Made by a program: the position numbers and the translations under genes
Assembly: GCA_037577475.1 (NCBI GenBank)
Contig: CM075192.1
Location: 17,960,908 to 18,024,907, forward strand
Source of the DNA: Chaunax sp. Z400
Taxonomy: Eukaryota; Chordata; Actinopteri; Lophiiformes; Chaunacidae
Length of the DNA stretch: 64,000 bases
Direction: 5' to 3'
In this document: positions 11,349 through 23,000 of the stretch, in pieces
Layout of the letters: every line of letters begins with the position of its first letter
Numbering within the stretch: position 1 is the first letter of the stretch
The notes under the pieces: model-generated
Seen by the model: the letters and a program-made list of their open reading frames with translations, nothing else
The model's database searches: none
Told to the model about the DNA's origin: nothing

Positions 11349-12916
11349 CATTCCATTTTCCTTAACCCAGGGACTGCAGATGGAAATTAGCTAGCAGCTA
11401 AATCTGGTGCAAAGCATCTTTTCTCTTCCTTGAGACTAATGTATTTGTACATGGTCCCTGATGTAAATAAACTTAATAAACTAAAACTAATAACTAAACT
11501 TACAAAATGCAACTCGCACCACCCACTTTGCTCAGAGTCATTTTCTCCAATCACACACTACATGCAAGAAAAGCTGTCATGATCTTCTCACCCAAACTAT
11601 GAAATTATAACTTATAGACCTTTTTATGCCACATTCCAAATCTTCCTAAAAGTGCCATTCAGCAATGACAGATATATACAGGTGTGTTGCCTTTAAGAAA
11701 ATCACAGTAATTATAATTTTCAAATATTTTCATTGAACTGTGACAACAGATTTCCATTTTAAATCATTGTGTCAATGCTCATTTTCATTTACAACCATAA
11801 GACATACAATTACCATGAACATATACAAAAGTAGAACAAAATGAGGTAAAATGGGGAAAATTAAAAAAATCAAGGATCAACATGTAAATAAATACATAAA
11901 TAAAGGCTTAGGTAGGGCAATCTACTATGTTACAATCAACCCTTCATGCCATCTCTTGTCCACCTGCAGAACTTTCTCTGTCCAATACACTACACATGTT
12001 CCATTGTCCCCCACCGTACACTTACTGATCATTTACTAAATTTGGTGAGCGTGGAATAAATGGGCTGGGATATGTTTCAGCAAGCCATGTTGCCACATTT
12101 TGGAATTAGGGACTGACGTTGCTTTCCATGGCATAAGTAGTCATTTTCTTTTTTGCTGTAATGAGGCAGTAAGAGAGGAACTGTCTTTGTGTCATTGTCG
12201 GTCTTTTTGGTTTTTCAAATCACAGTAATTTTGAATATACTACTGAGAATTGACAGTTATTGTTTCTGAATCCGTTCGAGGAAACCTTTCTAGACACCAT
12301 AGTTAATTTTATCCATTATAACAAATTACAGATGTCTTTACTCTGGGAAGGACAAATACAACAGTACCACCAAACAGGTCTTGAAAAAAGAGGCTGTACT
12401 GCAGAGTTGATTAAAAAATGTAATGCTTCACAAAGACTGGATATTGCAGAACGTGTGTATTACTTCGGAGTGTCTAATATTGAACACAATTCTGTTTTGC
12501 CCATCTCATGTGCTCAAATTGATAACAAGTTCCCTGGTTACCCCGCAAGATAGCATAGCAATGAGGAAAGCTTGACTCTGGTAAGCACTATAAGGGAATT
12601 ACCAGCACAACTACAACATGTCTGTGAGCAATTACAGCTGGTCTCCAGGCACCAAGTGTGTTTACAGGCTTTAACAGATCTCTGTCACACTCAGAATGAA
12701 AGACAGCAGTGACCAGGACCAAAATAAAGGAACGTGAACTGATTTCTCATTTTCTGATATTTAAAAGAATAACCAGGGGAAAAAGTACCAATCATGACAA
12801 GTGTTTAGTAGATGCATAAACAATTCCATCTCATTATATTCTCCAATAAGCTGGTGGAAGCAATTTCCTCTGAACACTTGACCTTTCAGACAAGAATATT
12901 AAATGCATCTGTTTTA

Positions 12917-12918
<2 letters not shown>
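11349..12918. other. AT-rich intergenic sequence, nothing recognised
   Basis: No supported exon, RNA gene or named repeat. The open frame at 12260-12553 (97 codons) lacks splice context and protein character. Confidence 0.5.

Positions 12919-12955
<37 letters not shown>
12919..12955 (+). repeat. (TG)n microsatellite
   Basis: About 18 uninterrupted TG dinucleotides. Confidence 0.95.
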
Positions 12956-12957
<2 letters not shown>

Positions 12958-13779
12958 GGTTGGGGGGGTTAAATGTATCTTATGTGATTCTGTTCATACA
13001 AAAACAGAAATCTGAATCGAAGCAGTTTGTCTGTAGCTACAGGAAACAAGGACAGACAGTGGAAGAAGCAGCTCAGATGGGCATTACGCTCATTTCTTTC
13101 TCATCAGCTCTTGCTCATTTATTAATTATTGGAATGCATAGAAGAGAAAAGGGAAACAGAGGTGAAATGGACTGATTTCCAAACAAATTCCATTTGACAC
13201 TCCACAGCAGAGGGAGATGAGGCCTTTCTTCACAGTGGGCAGGACCAATAAGCATTATACCTGCTGCTATACATGATATAGGAAATAATTTGTCCTTCTC
13301 CTAATCACACATTGTTGGGAGAGCAGTTCCGGTAAGGCGACTTTGCCTTTTATTTTTACTATTAGTTTATTGAGAGAGCGGCTAAAGTTTTGCAAAGTGA
13401 TTCATATTACCTGGAAGTGCTTCTCTTGTCTGCTAAATCATATGATATGACAAGCCAAATAATGACTATGAGATAACACTTTTGGCCTGAAGGGAGGAAG
13501 CACAGAAGCACAACAGTTATATATCCAGTCTCTTTTTCACATCATTGCAGCAAAGGCTCATCAATGAGAAATTAAATTTATTCCCGAGTGTCACACAAAA
13601 ATGTTTCCCTCTGCAATAAATCACAAAGGCGCAAAATGCTTTTTCCTCATTACAGTTGCAGACAGTAATGGATATGATTATCTCCGCTATCACATGGGTC
13701 ACTGACAGCTAACACACATGCTTAAAGGTAATCATGTCAGTCTGTCTATATGTCTCTACCAAACCCAGTATGGACAGCA
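12956..13779. other. AT-rich intergenic sequence, nothing recognised
   Basis: No gene, RNA or repeat that I can support. Confidence 0.5.
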
Positions 13780-14215
13780 AATGCAGCAAACGTCTTGAGC
13801 CTTCTTGAAGGCTGATTCAGAAGCAACTGGATTTCTTTTCTTAGCTTGAAGACGTTTCACCTCTCATCCGAGAGGCTTCATCGGTTCTAAACTGTTGGTA
13901 CGGGGGTCAGGATATTTATCCTCTGTGAGATGTAAACTACCTTGAGAGTCCTGACTTCTCTTCCACGCCCGTCTCACCATCGTTATGCTAACGACCCACA
14001 TAATGGCTCGATATGCATACGAGAAACGGCTGCTCCCACCAACCCCAACGACCCACAATAGGACTGGGAAGGACCGGGAAGAAAAGGGAAAGGGAACAGG
14101 TTACTTAACGACTCTCAAGGTTAAGTACTCCTGTATTTAGGTCTGTAGCAGTGAACCTCTTGCTACCGCGGTGTGTGGGTTCTTCTCAGTGACGCTACCG
14201 ATGAATGACGTTTGA
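13780..14215 (-). mobile_element. Penelope-like retroelement fragment with hammerhead-like motif
   Basis: Read on the minus strand, 13890-13840 carries GAA, CCGATGA, a 6-bp hairpin (CCTCTC/GAGAGG, loop GGAT), GAAACGTC and TTC, then TTCAAGCTAAGAAAAG. This is a signature I recognise as a dispersed fish repeat; one frame gives a peptide near SLEPMKPLG. The adjoining 13890-14215 is CpG-richer than its surroundings and ends near ACGTTTGATTTTA. Assignment to the Penelope-like class rests on the hammerhead-like layout, which that class is known to carry. Borders and class are uncertain, and no intact protein is present. Confidence 0.5.
13848..13887 (-). ncRNA. Hammerhead-ribozyme-like motif, minus strand
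   Basis: On the minus strand, helix I is GAA (13887-13885) with UUC (13850-13848). The core is CCGAUGA (13884-13878), a U-to-C change from CUGAUGA at a core position. An extra A follows at 13877. Helix II is GCCUCUC (13876-13870) with GAGAGGU (13865-13859), loop GGAU. GAA is at 13858-13856, helix III is the palindrome ACGU (13855-13852), and the cut nucleotide is C13851. Same layout as the plus-strand copy at 52390-52428. Confidence 0.42.
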
Positions 14216-16790
14216 TTTTATTTCAATGGACTTAACACAAAACATAAACATAAGCTTTTCAGCTTCCTCAAAAATAATAGACGCATCCCAACGTCAAGCC
14301 AGACGTGCAACTCGAGTCTCCAGACTCACGCGCAGTCTCACGGACAGTCTGCCTTTCCCAGCAGACCCAAGCAGGCAGAGAGAGAGAGAGAGGTCCGGGT
14401 CCATCACGCTGCAATATGAGGGAGAGAGAGCAATCAGTTCTTAACTCAAAACACCTGGAATAATCAGCCCCACTCCGACTCTCTACCCCCTCTCTATCAT
14501 ATAACCAAAACCACACTGCCACAAGGTAATATAGACAGTATTGTTATTAGTTTGTCGCAGACACCTCAGGACTTCGTGGTAAGTCAGATGGAAGGCTCAT
14601 CCTGATCATTTTGTTCGCTCTCTTCTTTTACATGCAATAGTAGTAACGTGTGGTCAAGCAAAACCGGCAAGTTTTGCCATGTATACCTTTGCTGTGTTGG
14701 CCTTGTACTTGAAATCACAGACAGCACAAGGTACCTTTCTTCATGCAGGTGTGAGTTTCTCGCAGGATTTTGAGGTATTTTATTAATTCAGAAAAACAGA
14801 CCAGAATTTTGCTTTTTTAAATCAAAACTTTTCTCAAAATTCTGGAGGAATCTCGCTAATTCACAACAGTGTGTTTGTTTGTTTTTTTCTTCTAGAGGAT
14901 ACATTACGCTGTTGAATGTCACTGCTAGATAAAAACAGATCTTGAGATGAAGATGTGCTTTCTGATTTACTCTGTAAAAGGACACAATGTTATCGACCCA
15001 GAATCTTACCCTAATAGAATTTATGAAAAGAAAAGTAAACAAACGAAAAAGCATTTTGTCTTACTTACTCATTCCGTGCAGGTGGGGATAAATGCATGTT
15101 TGGCTGAATCAGTGGTGTGTAACCCCATTACTCCTATCTCAAAATCCCAGTGGTTCCCCCATTACTCAGCTGTACTGAAGGCAAGCAGCATATACCCAAA
15201 CCTTGAACTCTGGAAAGTCTGTATGTAATCCACATAGTACAACTACACCATTTTAAATGCACTCATCTCATAATATTCAGATCTTACGTAAATTCAAGGT
15301 GTACAGTAAAATCAGAGCCGGTAGAGAAACAGGCTGTGATGTCTGCAAAACAAAACTCGAAAATCTTAATCTTAATCAGACAAAGTGTGCTACTTCACAG
15401 GAGAATGAACTGTATGATGTTTATGTTTTTTGTTTAACATTAGGCAGTTTATTATGAATTACTCAATTGTTTTGACATGGTAACATAAAACCATTTTTAA
15501 CATGATCTGCAAGTCTCAGCTTTGGTCAATTTAATTATACTGACTTTTGTTTGAGGTTTACTGAACATGACATACGTATTTATCAAGACCAGAGGTTTAG
15601 TCTTTTACAAATATGAAGATTGCTTCATTAATCCAACCTCATTCATTATTCTGAAAAGCTGAAGTGATTTAACAATGAGTGAATTTTCATTTTGGGAAAA
15701 AAAAAAGAAAAAAGATTTGGCCCCATCTTCTGGGAACTTGGCAGTCCCTGATAAAATCCATCATATCCTGCTTCCTGAGAGGACTCCTGCAACCCAGACA
15801 ACAAAAGAGATATTTTCTCTCTTTTACAACTTAAATCATGTCACCGTCTTTGTATATGCATTGAATCAGCATATCTTCCTCTGCCCATACCACAAAGACA
15901 CACCACTGCATCCCTGCAATAAGTAGCTTATCCCTGCAATTGCCGGTATTTTACAGCTGTTGCTTCAACGACGATTTGCCAATTTGCATTTTAAGGTGTG
16001 GATAATCAACATAGCTATTCGTGTTAAAATATTTTATTTTAACTAGGCCAAACTGGGAATTCTCTGATGGTCGAAGTCAATCCCATCTGGAGATGAGCTG
16101 GCCATGGAACGTGAGCTTGGATTGCAAACCTCCGAGGAAAGCAGTTGACCCTCTTGATCTGGCAGAACTCCTGATATCACTCTGCTTCTATTTCAAGGTC
16201 CTTTTTTTTATTGCTGCAGTCTCTTCCCTTCTCATCCTTCAGAAAATCCAACCATTCTACAGAGCTCTATTTAGCATGGCATGTTTCCGTGTGTGTTCTG
16301 TAAGTGTCTGGAGGTAAACCGAGGTCTCTCATGAGTTGATGCAGAAGAACTTTGCCCCTAGTTGCACCCTGTAGTCCCTGTTGTAGTCTGTTGCCAAGCA
16401 GTGGCATGGATGTGGAGGAACATCATGGTGGGCAGTGGTGTGAACTTAAATTACCATACATATATGTAAACAATACATTTATAGACATCAAGCTTGGCTG
16501 CTGGGCTTATTAATTATTCATGTAACTTCTTATGTACAACTTTCTTTCAACCTCTCTTCTGTATGCTGATGGGTGCAGGTGAATGTCTGTCAGCAATTCT
16601 GTGCACATTGTTGACATCTTGCAGGCATCACTAAAAATATATCATTATTGTTAGTTACTACTGGTAGAAAGTCAGATGACCCCGGTCTGAGAAGACCGAG
16701 ATTTTCTGTTGTCTGGAATGAAGACCAGCCTTGATGATAGAACTGACAGATTACATTTCCATTTTTTTCTCCCCAAAAGAGCATGGTAGC
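14216..16790. other. Mixed intergenic sequence with a GA-rich patch
   Basis: A purine patch with (GA)n lies at about 14376-14393 and another GAGAGAG run near 14421. The stretch 14260-14520 is still CpG-richer than average and may belong to the preceding element. Beyond about 14560 I see nothing supportable. Confidence 0.4.
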
Positions 16791-19700
16791 GTGTAAATGT
16801 AAATGAAATACATGTGGTGGTGCTCTTTTGCTTGTTTCATTTGAACATTATCCACTGTAGCTGCTCAAGTCTTGGAAAATGAAATGTTAAACATGCTTTT
16901 CCATTTTTAATAAGGTCATAAAATGCCCATGCAGGGTTTATGAACACACAACTGCAAATTGGATTATTCTCTTTTCCATTGGATTCTTATTGAGTTAGCA
17001 TAAGGGAAATTTTATTGCTATTCTGCAATTACATTTTCATTTTCAAGTTTTAATTATCCTTTTAATAAAGTCCCCTATTGGCTTCCACATTGTTACTTAA
17101 CTAGGTCGCATGTTAAATCACAAGAGAGATTTCATTGTAAATGAGAATTGCTAAGGATGTAGCTTCTCTAAACTAATAAGATGATTGATGTGTGAATGCA
17201 CAAGCAGAAGCAGGACAGTTTACAAATGCACAATGCACTCAGGTACCCAAAACTAGTGTGAGAAGTATTTTTGTTTTAAGCCTAACAGAAACTATACTAT
17301 AAAAAAGATTGAAAGCATTGTTATTATTACTACAGATACCCTATTAATCTAATTAATCTAATTATTGCTGAAGAGTATGTACAAATTCAATGATAACATC
17401 TGCAGCATGTAGTTCGATTTCGTACAGGACGAGCCTTGATTGATATTAAAAGACTACATGTGTAGGACAAGGTTAACACACTTTGATATTATTAATAGTC
17501 GTGCTTTTTAGATTTCAGAATTTTAAGTGTTTTTGGTTTTTGAAAATGATTATAATCCTTTGTCATTTCATGTGTTTAAATTATGATGATTGGTAATTGT
17601 TGCTATAAGAAGGTTACGATTGCACAGGAGTACTAAAACATAAAATTCCCTCAATGATTTATAAAGAATTCAACAGGCAGAACATGATGGTAAAGCAGTA
17701 CAGGTCTGTTTTTGTGCTGTCACTTCACTAGAGAGGCTGCATATGAAAACAAATCTTTTTTTTTCCTAATAGCAAGGGTGAACAAGTGCTTCATGGATTG
17801 AGGAACCACAATGGCTCCTAAAAACAAGCTTTCAAGCTTAGCCTTTCATAAATAATGAAAATGAATCTTTTGTGTTTGTATTTTTTTAAATTTACTTTTT
17901 ATTATTTTATTGTTATTGCAATCATTATTTAAAGTCTAGATGATAGCAATATAACAAATAACCCCGTTAATAAATGAAAATGTCAAATAATAAATAAATA
18001 ATAATAACAAATATGAATTGCAAATGTTAGTTTGTAAGTTGTGTAACCAGTGTTTATTTTCATGTATGCTTTTCATTTATTTTTATGATCTAATTGATTT
18101 AATTGCAAATTGTTATTTTTTATATTGAACTTGAATATATTGAACAAAACTTTTAATTCCAGATAGAAATAAATAATGGGTCATTGTGACCTCTTGATAC
18201 AGTCTCTGTTTAAGTATTTAGAGCTCATGTGATGATTTAATTGTATTTCCCCCCACTATTATTTCATGGTAAGTGGTCTTGATGGGTTTTATCTCAAAAA
18301 CTATGCCTCTTAAGGACACAGTCACAGTGAGGGCAGCAGAAATGACACTCTCATAAGTTTCTGATCATACCCATTGCCACTGGGATTTTCTGTGACATGG
18401 GCGGGGGGAGGAAAATTGCTTTAACAGAAAAGCCAAAAACTAATTTACACTAGATCAAAAGCATGAAAGAGCATTTCTGTGGAGAGATGATAAGACTTCA
18501 AGGCCACTGCCAGAGCCCCAGGACAGTGTTCTGGTCTCAGCCATGTGGACACTTTTCCTGACTACCTGTGTCCATCATTGTCCAAGAGACAAGCCGCAGG
18601 GAAGCTTTAACAGGAATGCCAGAGCAACTGATAAATGGAGAGCAACCGTGAGGAGACAGATAAACAAAAAACAGACAGTGATAAGGGGTGTGGGAGGGCG
18701 CTGCATGCTATTGTGTAGAAAGAAATTTCTTGTACACTTCAACAGGTTGAAGCGATGTGTGTATGTGTGCGTGCGTGCGAACACAAGACGATAAACAAAA
18801 ATGATTCATGATAATTCTTTAGCTCTATTATCGGGTAGTGTGACTCTGACCTTTGGCCCTGCTTATTATTATTCTCATAAATGCTTGTGATGTTGGAGAT
18901 GAAGACATTTTAAGCTAATTTACCTGTTTAATTCACTGGACGGTGAGACACTCTGAATAATAGAGTCAGATAAAATCGTATGATGCTAAAGTGGATTTAA
19001 ACAAGCATCTCATTATCATCTTTCAGCACTTCTGTTTGATTTCTGTTTTGTGCATGAATCACACCGTATTACACCAATGATGCCCTGCAGAAATATTATC
19101 AGATTTTCTACTGTGCTGCAGCAGAGCAAGTTGGAGGCTAAAGCTGCTCCGGGCCAACGGCTGTTTCCAGTTACAAAGGGGTCCACCTTGGTTCTCAGTC
19201 TGCCTGATTTATGATGCATTTGTGTCTTCAGTTGAATATTATGAATAGAGTTTTTCTCTATTGTGTTTCTCTAACAGTTTATCATAACAATTAAAGTGTA
19301 AAAAAAAAAAAAAAAGTCCAGATCAAAAAGCTCAGCATTTGCAAAATCAGTTCAATCAGGAGAAGCAAGTGAATGAAGTAAAGATAATTGTGTATTACAG
19401 CACATGATGGCACATGTGACAGGGAAACTGTGATTGAAAGGCATCTGCCCTGAGTAGCAGCAACATAAATCCCCCAGGTGGCGGCTGATGACTCTGTCGA
19501 GACTGTAGAGGCTGATGAAATGATGATGATCATCTGATATCTCAATTGACAGCCCAGACAATGACAGCAGGAAATCAAGACTACACATGCATGTGTGAGA
19601 GGTGTGAATGGAAGGATGGTATATGAAAGAAACTTTGGCCTGAGTGTGCAAAGAACTGCTGACTGAACTTTCAGCAGAGCTTCGTTTTAAATCAAGAGTT

Positions 19701-19920
19701 GATGTGACATCATCATTACTGATCTCTCTCTCTCTCTGTCTCTTTGCGGGCGGCAGCAACATCCCTTTACTTTATTGGCATGAGTGTCCAATCATCACAA
19801 AGAGCTAATTATCTAGAATACTCAACTAAAAATGCAACAAAGAAGAACTAAGAAACATTTAGATAGCTCAGCTGATTTGTCTGCAACTTGTACGATCATT
19901 TGACCACTGATTTCCCTAAT
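16791..19920. other. Gene-free AT-rich sequence with candidate conserved non-coding stretch
   Basis: No coding or RNA gene. Positions 16800-17200 have the homeodomain-site-rich, evenly complex texture typical of vertebrate conserved non-coding elements (see findings). Positions 17860-18180 are low-complexity AT. The 136-codon minus frame at 19352-19762 is not credible as a gene. Confidence 0.4.
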
Positions 19921-19925
19921 TGGCA

Positions 19926-20006
19926 TCAGTAGTCCCACAGTGGGGAAATTCTCAATGTTACAGTCGCACTGTGGGGAGGGGAAAATATATAAATACAGGT
20001 TCATGT
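19926..20006. repeat. Fragment of a common fish repeat (AGTCCCACAGTGGGGAAATT type)
   Basis: Contains AGTCCCACAGTGGGGAAATT, then ATGTTACAGTCGCACTGTGGG and AAATACAGGTTCATG. The first part is identical in sequence to part of the repeat at 50488-50507, so this is a second, shorter copy of the same family. Its class is not certain. Confidence 0.55.
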
Positions 20007-23000
20007 CATGAAGGCTTTATGAAGTACCAAAGAAAACCATTTGAATTATGTGTCTTGTGAGGAAGCTACAGTGAGAAACTTTGATTAAATTGGGACTTGT
20101 GTTACTGTTCATTTTCCTCTAAATTCAGCTACTGTAGAAATCCCTTGTCTGGATAGGATCACAAGGGATTCTGGTTTCATTTTTTTTTTTTACACATTAT
20201 TGGAAACTTGTACTCAGTGGAAACATCATAGTCTTTATCTCTATGCAAGAGTTTTTAATGCTCTAAATATATCCCATCATGAATGACTTTTGCACATTAT
20301 GCATCTTCTCTTTCCTAATTGCTGCAGTTTGCTCACAGCAGGAAGAGGACTGAAAGCCAGTGCACCGTGGCTTTTTTAGGTCGCTCCGAGCAAAGAATGG
20401 GGATCATTATGCAGAGGGAAGCAAATAATGATTTTGAAAATAAAACAATTTTTTTAGGTCTCCACTTGCCATTTTAAAATTTCAAGTGTATCTATTTTAT
20501 GCTTGTAATTAACATGCGCCCTCTGCTAATTGCAGCAAATGAACTCTGCTGCCTACTACGGCTCTGATCCTTGTGTGCTCTTAAATTGATTTTATTTTAA
20601 TGTGTGTCTGATTTTGTGAATCTAATTTGTTTTCATCATCGCATACAGTTTGGTGTCAGTCTAGCAGCAAAATAATTTCCCTTTTGTAACCATAACACCT
20701 TTATTATACACTTTCGCCCATTAATTTTGTTAATTGTCCATTTAAGGGTATAAATACACATTTAACATTCAATTCACATTCACGGTAACCTGCCCTCTAC
20801 TATTCTTCACAGCCAAGCAATTAGAAATGAACAGTCTGAGCCATTATCGGGGAAATGTTAGGTCCACATGTGACACTGATGTACTTTCTCCTTGATTTGT
20901 TGCTACAGTAAATATGACCTTACATTAGCGCAAGGCTGCTGTTCTTTTTAGACTTTAAAGCTTCGAGAGAGAGCTTTTATTTTTTTTTCTGGTCGTTTAA
21001 ATAATGCTGTAGTGAAGAGCTAGTCTCCTTTGAACCTCCAAATAAGGGTGATAATTTGTTTAAAAGTCAGTAAATTTTGGTTCATTCTGGCATTGTTTTA
21101 TGCATTTATTCAATTTCACGACAGTTTTGTGAAAAACACTGAAATAATTTCACTTTTAATGGGGTTGCATTCATAAATAAAGGTTAAAGAAAGGTTAAGC
21201 AGAAGTAATCTAACCAACTTATTACCTTTCCACCAGAGACACACGATTTCACAATGTCCTGTGAAGCTGTCACAGGGTGATAGACTAATTTTCCCCAGCT
21301 GAATCCTTTTTCCCTCCCCTGTTACTATTTTTGAAGGCTATCCCATCTGGCTGCTCTTCACAACAATATTGCCAAATGAACTTTCATTTCCTCTGTTGTT
21401 AAATAGAAATGAATCTGCTCTCCATCACAGGTGGGAGGCACACTTAATTGACTCGTGTTAACATCTTCCCATCCCTTGTACACCTGGTCTCTTTCTATAT
21501 GCACATTTTATTAATGCCTTTCAATCCAATCTGGTGATTTGACAGTTTGTTTACCCACTAATGGACAATCAAATCACATCAACATAACGTTCTGGCTTCA
21601 GATTTGCATGGAAGCTTGGATTATTTTGTTTAGGAAAGCATGTGACCCATAGGCTGGATGCCAATGTGATTTATAGTTTGTGAAGTGTGAAAGTGAAGAG
21701 GCTAAAAGGATCTCCAAAGGTCCACATCAGGTAAGAAAAAATTAGATTAGTCTGAGTCCAATTTGTCTTCCTGTGCTCTGAATAGCTAAGGCTGTATAAA
21801 TGAGAAGCAATAAAAAAAAAAAAACGTACAACATTCATTTTTGATTGGCTATCTGTATATCATGGGTCTTCAAAATGAATGTCAATCTCATCTCATCGCC
21901 TGACAGAACTTAAATTGGATCCCAAAGAGAATAACATGATAGAAATGAAATCACCAACCCATTCCATTTTCTGCATTTTCCAGCAGCCCCATCATATTTG
22001 TTGATTCAATGGCTAAAAAGTATTTTATTTAAAAGAACATTGTTGGAAAACTTTTCAAACTGAAATTCACGCGGATCTTTGAAACATCAGACGCTTATTC
22101 ACAGCTGTTATCTCAAATGTCTGACAATGTCTGAGTCAAACTGAAAAGACTCATCTCTCTCTTGATGCTTGCTCGTGCATGTGCTACATACCAAATATTT
22201 GGTTTTTCTCTCCTTCAATTTCCTTCCTGTTATATTTTAACAACCTGAAAATTGCTCTAGAACAAGCTCCACTTAATGTAGATTTCAGATAATTTTAATA
22301 ATGTGTAGTGTAGAGCAGTTACCACACAATACTGATTTGTATAAATGTATTCCCTTGTTTCCTACACAATTAACCTTTGGCTAATGCTATTTTAAGCCCT
22401 CAGTGCCCACAAGATGCTTCCCAGAAATGATGGGTAGACAGAGCAGGGCCAAGAGCAAAGATAGACCCAAGATTAAAGAGAAATGCATATGCAGTTTTTC
22501 ACAACCCCTGAGTACACCATGTATTATACATTAAACAGTTTTATAGCATATAATGAAGCTATTGTCCACCCCCACAATAATTTATGATTGGATGTGGGCA
22601 CTACTGTGAGTCATGCAATTTATGAAGTAATATGTTTTCTTTTCTTCTTCTTTTTACCAAATTACATCCCACTGTTCGATTTGGGAGACAAAACTGTACT
22701 GAGGTTATCCCTATTTACTAATTTTAGATGAAATCCTCTAGAGTATTGTCTTATTGATATGTTGTAAACAGTAAATACAGATGAACATGAAGTCATGCAT
22801 GAATAAATGGTGATACTCTAAGGATTCTTTGTGGCAACAAATCCCATCAAAACCTAGAAAACCAAATGTGGGTTAACTATTAGTCCCCAATAAATGCTCT
22901 ATTTTTCGCTGCTTGAGTAATATTTAATAAAAACCTATAGTACCCAGCAATTTGAGGAAACGATTTCAAAAATAAAATTATAATTTGTGACCAAATCTGA

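Noticed and set aside
12260..12553. 97-codon plus-strand frame
   Set aside because: No splice sites, domain or codon character to support it.
19352..19762. 136-codon minus-strand open frame
   Set aside because: Low-complexity Ser/His/Leu content, no domain, no splice context.
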